Positions 5,921-10,057 of a stretch of 10,057 bases of DNA are shown in pieces. The notes under the pieces are model-generated. The model saw only the letters and a program-made list of their open reading frames with translations, was not told the origin of the DNA and made no database searches. Both the position numbers and the translations under genes were made by a program. Each line of letters opens with the position of its first letter. Position 1 is the first letter of the stretch. The DNA comes from Calditrichota bacterium. GTDB taxonomy: Bacteria; Zhuqueibacterota; Zhuqueibacteria; Zhuqueibacterales; Geothermadaptataceae. The stretch is taken from positions 1 to 10,057 of the forward strand of contig QQUM01000785.1 in the NCBI GenBank assembly GCA_008501545.1, given 5' to 3'.

Positions 5921-6106
5921 GTATATTATTATACGACAGTTTTCTGCCGGTTTATTGTACACTGTTTGTTGTATAATATTGACCCATCAAATATAATAAA
6001 TCATTTATAAACAACAAGCAAGCTGTGAAGTGTTTTACATGTGCTCCGTATTATTCGACTCATTATTCTGTCGCATAATACTGTCGGATAAACCGAATTC
6101 ATCTTT
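5921..6106. repeat. Repeat-rich array head: 13-bp tandem motif with an inverted copy
   Basis: Three near-tandem units lie at 6050-6061, 6062-6074 and 6075-6087, with consensus ATWATWCTGTCGS on the plus strand; the first is the most degenerate. An inverted copy sits at 5927-5939 (12 of 13 positions match the 6068-6080 stretch). Between them TTGA-CCCA-TCAA (5979-5990) forms the tip of a weaker long inverted repeat that also pairs TTGTTGTATAA-like arms (about 5967-5977 and 6006-6016). It could be an attI-like site, a decayed attC or recombinase-binding repeats. No gene is visible here. Confidence 0.45.
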
Positions 6107-6130
6107 GCCGCACCAGCAAAAACTGGCGGC
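6107..6130 (-). terminator. Stem-loop after oxyR, possible weak terminator
   Basis: GCCG-CA-CCAG (6107-6116) pairs with CTGG-CGGC (6123-6130) around a CAAAAA loop, with a 2-nt bulge. It lies about 10 nt after the oxyR stop on the minus strand. There is no T-run after the stem in that direction, so it may only protect the mRNA end. Confidence 0.35.
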
Positions 6131-6140
6131 TCGCAATAAT

Positions 6141-7079
6141 TCACAACCAATGAATCACATTTTTCTTCTTATTCCCCTTGATGTGCGCCGGTAAATTCTC
6201 CAGAATGCTTTCCTTGAACGCCGAAATTAAACTGCGGTTGAGCATGGTGTGGTGGGTGACCAGGCTCACTTCCCGCATGGGTTTGGGATCATTGAGTTCC
6301 TTTATAAATCGCTTATTCTCCTCATTCACCTGCATAACAGCCAACTGCGGTAAAAGTGTATAACCGAAATTCTTTTCAACAATACGCTTCAACGTTTCCA
6401 GGCTGCCGCTTTCGAAGCGCAGGTGGGTGCCTGTGCCAATATCCTGTGTTTCCGGACAGATATTCACCACTTGCTCACGGAAACAGTGGCCTTCGCTGAG
6501 CAGCAGCATCTCATCGATATTCAATCGATCCAGAGCAATGGTCTCACTGTGGATGAGCGGGTGATTCGTTGAGATGTAGGCGAGAAAGGTTTCGTAAAAA
6601 AGCGGTGTTTCGCTCAACGCTGTGTCATGCAACGGGGTTACAAGCAGACCGACATCGAGCTTGTTTTGCTTCAGGGCGGTCATTATGTTTTGCGAGACAA
6701 ACTCTTCGATGGAAAGCGAAACCTGCGGGTATTTTTGTAGAAAGGCAGGGACGAACAGCGGCAGAAGATACGGCGCCAGCGTTGGAATAATGCCAATGCG
6801 CAGATGGCCGGCTATTTCCTCGTTGTGATCCTGGACAATTTCCTTGATGCGCCGAATTCCCTGCACATTGTGGCGCGCCTGTTCGATAATCTTTTCGCCA
6901 ATTGCTGTCGCTTTCACCGGCTTCTTGCTGCGATCAAAAATAATAATACCGAGTTCTTCTTCCAGCTTGTGGATCTGCATGCTCAACGTCGGCTGGGTAA
7001 TAAAACACTGCGCCGCAGCTTTCGAAAAACTGCCGGAATCGTGCACGGATATGACGTATTCGAGTTGTGTAAGGGTCAT
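6141..7079 (-). CDS. oxyR: OxyR-type LysR-family peroxide-sensing transcriptional regulator
   Basis: This 312-residue protein has a LysR-type winged helix at residues 1-60 (LTQLEYVISVHDSGSFSKAA, then TQPTLSMQIHKLEEELG) and a substrate/effector domain from about 90. The redox region reads SEGHCFREQ (195-203) with a second cysteine in NICPE (206-210). The cysteines fall at positions 199 and 208, exactly the numbering and spacing of E. coli OxyR, where they form the peroxide-sensing disulfide. The following GTHLRFESGSLETLKRIVEKNFGYTLLP matches the OxyR pattern (quoted in sequence 217-244, in part). It should therefore activate peroxide defence genes when oxidised. None of the usual targets (ahpC, katG, dps) are next to it in the window. 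The ATG at 7079-7077 is followed by the canonical start of the helix domain; no Shine-Dalgarno sequence precedes it. A LysR-type site lies 36 bp upstream, so autoregulation is likely. Confidence 0.92.
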   Translation of the reverse strand: MTLTQLEYVISVHDSGSFSKAAAQCFITQPTLSMQIHKLEEELGIIIFDRSKKPVKATAIGEKIIEQARHNVQGIRRIKEIVQDHNEEIAGHLRIGIIPTLAPYLLPLFVPAFLQKYPQVSLSIEEFVSQNIMTALKQNKLDVGLLVTPLHDTALSETPLFYETFLAYISTNHPLIHSETIALDRLNIDEMLLLSEGHCFREQVVNICPETQDIGTGTHLRFESGSLETLKRIVEKNFGYTLLPQLAVMQVNEENKRFIKELNDPKPMREVSLVTHHTMLNRSLISAFKESILENLPAHIKGNKKKNVIHWL

Positions 7080-7099
7080 GGAGAGTATAGATAAAATGA

Positions 7100-7133
7100 A
7101 TAGAGATTAAAAAACTATTGATTTGACTTATAG
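7100..7133. promoter_or_regulatory. LysR-type T-N11-A site upstream of oxyR
   Basis: CTAT (7115-7118), 11 nt, ATAG (7130-7133) is a perfect LTTR-style dyad with the T-N11-A core. A second, overlapping pair in the opposite phase, ATAG (7100-7103), 11 nt, CTAT (7115-7118), shares its middle element. The tetranucleotides match those in OxyR sites, but the spacing differs from the ATAG-N7-CTAT array of E. coli. The position fits binding by the downstream regulator itself. Confidence 0.4.
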
Positions 7134-7464
7134 TACATAATTCAACGATACAATCAAATAAATTCTTTCAACTACTGGCCCTCTTTAACCTGCTTTATTC
7201 ATAAACACACGGATTGGCCAGGGGGTATCCCTTGCCCATCGATCAAAAATGTGACGCTCTCAGCAGGTCATTCCGGTTTCTGCGCTTTCCAGCAGAATAC
7301 CGGAATCTTTCAGAATTTATCACATGTTTTGGTTGTATTCGTATTCAAAACCCGTGATGATACAACGGGATGCCGGTATTGCAAAAAATGCAAACCGGCA
7401 TGACGTGTTGGAAATCGAACTCATAAATTAAGCTATAAAACAGGAGCAGACTCGCACATTAATT
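7134..7464. other. Intergenic region between the oxyR promoter and the esterase gene end
   Basis: Apart from the REP-like pair this stretch has no gene that I can support on either strand. The hairpins may also serve as transcript ends for the esterase gene, whose stop is at 7465. Confidence 0.5.
7267..7404. repeat. Inverted pair of REP-like hairpins (REPIN-like)
   Basis: REP-like unit 1 on the plus strand (7267-7307) starts GTCATTCCGGTTTCTGC and ends GCAGAATACCGGAATC. Unit 2 on the minus strand (7404-7369) starts GTCATGCCGGTTTGCA and ends TGCAATACCGGCATC. Each folds into a stem of about 13 bp with the same single-A bulge, and the two share the outline GTCATKCCGGTTT...ATACCGGMATC. They lie head to head in an intergenic space, the arrangement called REPIN, mobilised elsewhere by RAYT transposases. 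No RAYT gene is in the window. Confidence 0.65.
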
Positions 7465-8628
7465 TTACAATTTTAATTTAAGATACTTTATAATTTCACC
7501 AACATCGGTAAGCTCATTCGCTGGCCGGGCGGCATCATCCGGAAAGACCCGCAATTCCTCCTTGGACAATATTTTCACAAAATCTTCTATATAGCCGTCA
7601 TCATAAGGTATGTTCCGTGAACGAAGGCGAAGGTTGTGGGCAAAAAAGTTGTAGGCTGCGGTGCGCTTTGAGTAGGCGTAATCGTGTTTTTCTGCCGGCA
7701 GATGCACATTCTCGGCCCGGTGTTCGGCATCGTAGAGTGCATAGACTTTTTGCACATAGGGATATTCCACCCGCGGTGTGTTGCGTGTCCAGTCGGCACC
7801 ATTAGAAATCATCAACAACGGACGTGGGGCACACAGCGCGGCGATTTCGACATTGTTGGTCTGGTGGCTGGCGCTCTTGTGTACCGGCATGCCACTCTCG
7901 CAAACACAGCCGCCAAAAAAATGGGCCGAGACCTGCACGACAGGCGCCGAAGCGGTGATCCGTTCATCAATAGCGGAGAGAATAAACGTTTGCGTGCCGC
8001 CGCCCGAGCCGCCGGTCATGCCAACCCGGCTGCCATCGACATCCGGGCGGGAAAGGAGATAATCGAGCACGCGCAGACTGTTGTATGTCTGCAAAAGCAG
8101 CGCGATGGGATTTTTGTGCTCGATTTGCTGACTCTCGCCATAGCCAATCATATCGTATGCAAAAACGACGGCGCCCATTCTGGCAAAAACCGCACTTCGC
8201 CATTGCATAAAATCAGTGAAGCGCTTGTCTTTTAAATGCCCGTGCGGACAGAGCATGGCCGGATGTTTCTTTGACTCATCAATCGGCCGGTAGAGATTGC
8301 CGGTAACATAAAATCCGGGAAAACTTTCGATGGCGATATTCTCGACGATGTAACCGTCCATTTCCCTGCTGTTGCGAATAACCGGATTAAAATTTCCATC
8401 GCTCTTCGGCATTTTATCGAGCTGCATGCCTTTGATGATGCCCTGCTTAATCATTGCAGCGCGCTTTTCCCATGACGCCTTGTCATGCCACGTCGAAGCA
8501 AATTCTTTCATCTTGAGATTGGCTTCGTCTTCCGTCCAGTAGTGACCAACACAGAGCATGTTTTCCTGGGCAAAAAGTGGTGCGGCCGCAAGAAAAAAGA
8601 ACAACAAAAACTTTTTACATGGATTCAT
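7465..8628 (-). CDS. Secreted alpha/beta-hydrolase esterase (Abhydrolase_7 / acetyl-xylan-esterase-like)
   Basis: This 387-residue protein begins with a signal peptide (MNPCKKFLLFFFLAAAPLFA, residues 1-20, cleavage likely before QEN). The alpha/beta-hydrolase core follows: the CPHGH strand-loop (127-131) that shapes the oxyanion hole, the nucleophile elbow TGGSGGG with Ser208, a likely acid Asp279 in SNGADW (275-280), and His315 in EKHDYAYSKR (313-322). The set of motifs, including NTPRVEYPY and NVHLPAEKHDY, fits the Abhydrolase_7 group, relatives of acetyl-xylan esterases and other sugar-ester deacylases. The likely job is removal of acyl groups from plant or algal polysaccharides outside the cytoplasm; the substrate is not proven. 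AAGG lies about 8 nt upstream of the ATG at 8628-8626. The gene diverges from the propeller sensor at 8822, which may control it. Confidence 0.85.
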   Translation of the reverse strand: MNPCKKFLLFFFLAAAPLFAQENMLCVGHYWTEDEANLKMKEFASTWHDKASWEKRAAMIKQGIIKGMQLDKMPKSDGNFNPVIRNSREMDGYIVENIAIESFPGFYVTGNLYRPIDESKKHPAMLCPHGHLKDKRFTDFMQWRSAVFARMGAVVFAYDMIGYGESQQIEHKNPIALLLQTYNSLRVLDYLLSRPDVDGSRVGMTGGSGGGTQTFILSAIDERITASAPVVQVSAHFFGGCVCESGMPVHKSASHQTNNVEIAALCAPRPLLMISNGADWTRNTPRVEYPYVQKVYALYDAEHRAENVHLPAEKHDYAYSKRTAAYNFFAHNLRLRSRNIPYDDGYIEDFVKILSKEELRVFPDDAARPANELTDVGEIIKYLKLKL

Positions 8629-8821
8629 TTTTACACCTTAATTTTTGATGACAATAAAATTAATGTAACAAATTAAGTAAATTTATATATTGTGGTATTG
8701 GCTGTTCATTACTGAGCATATCAAATTTTTTTTAAATAGCCATTTATTCATTTCTCGCGCCCCTGGAATCATTTTAAAATACATGTTATCAAACAAGATG
8801 TAAAGTTGAAATTCCCAAAGC
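8629..8821. promoter_or_regulatory. Divergent promoter region between esterase and propeller sensor genes
   Basis: A 193-bp AT-rich gap separates two divergent starts, so it must hold at least two promoters and probably a shared operator. No -35/-10 pair is clear by eye. The propeller gene has no Shine-Dalgarno sequence, whereas the esterase gene has a weak one. Confidence 0.4.
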
Positions 8822-10057
8822 ATGAAGAAATTTACCGGAACACACTTGCTGTGTTTTATTCTTTCGCTTGTCACACATATAAATCTCTGCGCACAAGAAT
8901 TCTATTTTGGACATATCGGCCCCCAAAAAGGACTAACAGCGAGCTCGGTACAGTGTATCCTGCAGGATTACCAAGGCTTTATGTGGTTCGGGACCACGGA
9001 TGGCTTGTTCCGTTACGATGGCTACGGCATGACCGTCTATCGCCATAACAGCCGGGACTCCACCTCAATCGGAAGTAATTATATTCTCACCCTTTTTGAG
9101 GATACTGACAGCACGATGTGGGTCGGCACCTCCAGCGGTGGTCTCAACCGCTTCGACCGTGAAAAAGAACAGTTCATTCGCTACATCCACCTGCCCGATG
9201 ATCCAAACAGCCTGAGCTCTATCTTCGTTTCTGCACTCACACAAGCTCGCAATGGCGACTTTTGGGCCGGCACCTGGAAAGGCCTGAACAAAATTGAGTT
9301 GAAAGAAGGCACAATCACCCGATTTGTTCACGACGAGCAGGATCCAAACAGTGCGCCATCAAAATGGATTCATGCAATCTGCGAAGACAGCAGCGGTGCC
9401 ATCTGGCTTGGAACCGAAGGCGGTCTCAGTCACCTTGACATGCAGTCAGGCAAATTCACGCATTTCGTAGCCAATCCCAATATCGCAAACAGCCTGAGCA
9501 GCAATAGTGTAAATGCAGTGATCGCAGACAGGGATGGGATACTCTGGGTTGGGTCATCTAGCGGACTGGATCGTTTTGACCGGGAAAAACAGCGTTTTAT
9601 GCATTTCAACACCGATGGCGGCGTGCTCTCTCTTTTCCAGGAGAGCTCTGGTGCCCTATGGGTTGGAACAGGAAATGGGCTTCTGCATTTTGATACAAAA
9701 ACCTACCAATCCACCAAATATATCCACAATCCACAGGTATCCTGGAGTTTGAACAGCAATATTGTGCAAAGTATTTATGAAGACCGGACCGGCGTATTGT
9801 GGTTTGGAACAAGAAAGGGCATCAACCGGCTGGACAAACAACAGCGCCGTTTCAAACACCTCGGTCATAATCCTGACGATGCAACCAGTCTCAGCAACAA
9901 CGGCATCAGTGCGGTTCACGCAGGCGTATCCGGCACAATCTGGGTATCAAATTGGGGAGATAATGGTTTACAAATCAATAAAATAGACAGCAAAACCAAA
10001 CGTATTATCCGCTCATTGCCGGGACTACAGTCCAATGACCTGCAGCGAGGCGGGGGA
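8822..10057 (+). CDS. Hybrid two-component regulator, periplasmic propeller sensor part (runs off right edge)
   Basis: From the ATG at 8822 an open frame of 412 codons continues past the window end without a stop. A signal peptide (residues 1-25, ending NLCAQ) leads into two-component-regulator-propeller (Reg_prop) repeats. Eight W-x-G-T-type motifs occur at about residues 55 (WFGTTDGLFRYD), 100 (WVGTSSGGLNRFD), 148 (WAGTWKGLNKIE), 195 (WLGTEGGLSHLD), 242 (WVGSSSGLDRFD), 280 (WVGTGNGLLHFD), 327 (WFGTRKGINRLD) and 374 (WVSNWGDNGLQI). Spacing is about 45-48 residues except 38 between the fifth and sixth, where a blade is shortened. In full-length relatives the propellers are followed by a Y_Y_Y domain, a membrane helix, a histidine kinase and often receiver and AraC-type domains. 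Such proteins sense polysaccharide fragments and control nearby sugar-use genes. The kinase part is outside the window, so the output type is inferred. Confidence 0.88.
   Translation, partial: MKKFTGTHLLCFILSLVTHINLCAQEFYFGHIGPQKGLTASSVQCILQDYQGFMWFGTTDGLFRYDGYGMTVYRHNSRDSTSIGSNYILTLFEDTDSTMWVGTSSGGLNRFDREKEQFIRYIHLPDDPNSLSSIFVSALTQARNGDFWAGTWKGLNKIELKEGTITRFVHDEQDPNSAPSKWIHAICEDSSGAIWLGTEGGLSHLDMQSGKFTHFVANPNIANSLSSNSVNAVIADRDGILWVGSSSGLDRFDREKQRFMHFNTDGGVLSLFQESSGALWVGTGNGLLHFDTKTYQSTKYIHNPQVSWSLNSNIVQSIYEDRTGVLWFGTRKGINRLDKQQRRFKHLGHNPDDATSLSNNGISAVHAGVSGTIWVSNWGDNGLQINKIDSKTKRIIRSLPGLQSNDLQRGGG

Noticed and set aside
5914..5939. dif-like site (CGTATAAT...TATACGTTA on the minus strand)
   Set aside because: It recalls XerCD dif sites, but the space between the two arms would be 4 nt rather than 6, and the GTTAGCC core is better explained as a cassette boundary.
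7087..7133. Canonical E. coli-type OxyR operator (ATAG-N7-CTAT repeats)
   Set aside because: The tetranucleotides are present but the spacing is 11 nt, so only a general LysR-type site was called.
7684..8235. Long plus-strand frame of 183 codons opposite the esterase gene
   Set aside because: It is antisense to a well-supported hydrolase with complete motifs and shows no recognisable family or ribosome-binding site.
1..10057. CRISPR array, tRNA or rRNA genes
   Set aside because: I saw no regularly spaced identical repeats of CRISPR type, no tRNA cloverleaf with CCA-like end, and no rRNA-like conserved stretches on either strand.

Overview
The window looks like a chromosomal segment of a Gram-negative bacterium, probably of the FCB/Bacteroidota-Ignavibacteria-Calditrichota type. 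That guess rests on the long two-component-regulator propeller protein next to a secreted esterase, and on several clear starts that lack a Shine-Dalgarno sequence. The phylum cannot be proved from the sequence. Nearly all genes lie on the minus strand; only the last one is on the plus strand.

From left to right: (1) 1-1005 holds modC (partial, runs off the left edge) and modB of a molybdate ABC transporter, overlapping by 8 nt, with no modA beside them. (2) About 1030-1216 is non-coding with several short inverted repeats. (3) 1217-1987 holds a 5'-truncated DUF3788-like gene and a four-helix membrane protein, in the same frame and separated by one stop codon. (4) 2080-5920 is the most notable part. 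It is AT-rich and reads as a mobile integron gene-cassette array on the minus strand: three cassettes, each with one gene followed by an attC-like imperfect palindrome of 97-125 bp. No integron integrase is visible, so it fits a CALIN (cluster of attC sites lacking an integrase). The key support is that the 7-nt core that opens each attC is the exact reverse complement of the core that opens the same cassette, as expected if each cassette once circularised. The cassettes encode an unknown four-helix membrane protein, a secreted Ntn-type linear-amide hydrolase with a C-terminal membrane domain, and a membrane-anchored SpoIIE/RsbU-type PP2C phosphatase. (5) 5921-6140 is a repeat-rich non-coding head region. 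(6) 6141-7079 is an OxyR-type regulator with both redox cysteines, with a LysR-type T-N11-A site just upstream. (7) 7080-7464 is non-coding and carries a pair of inverted REP-like hairpins (REPIN-like). (8) 7465-8628 is a secreted alpha/beta-hydrolase esterase. It diverges from (9) 8822-10057, the sensor half of a hybrid two-component regulator with eight WxGT propeller repeats, running off the right edge.

The mod genes handle molybdate import, OxyR handles peroxide sensing, and the esterase/propeller pair suggests sensing and use of a polysaccharide. The cassette array between the mod genes and oxyR is accessory DNA. Its genes all encode membrane or exported proteins and probably act independently of each other.
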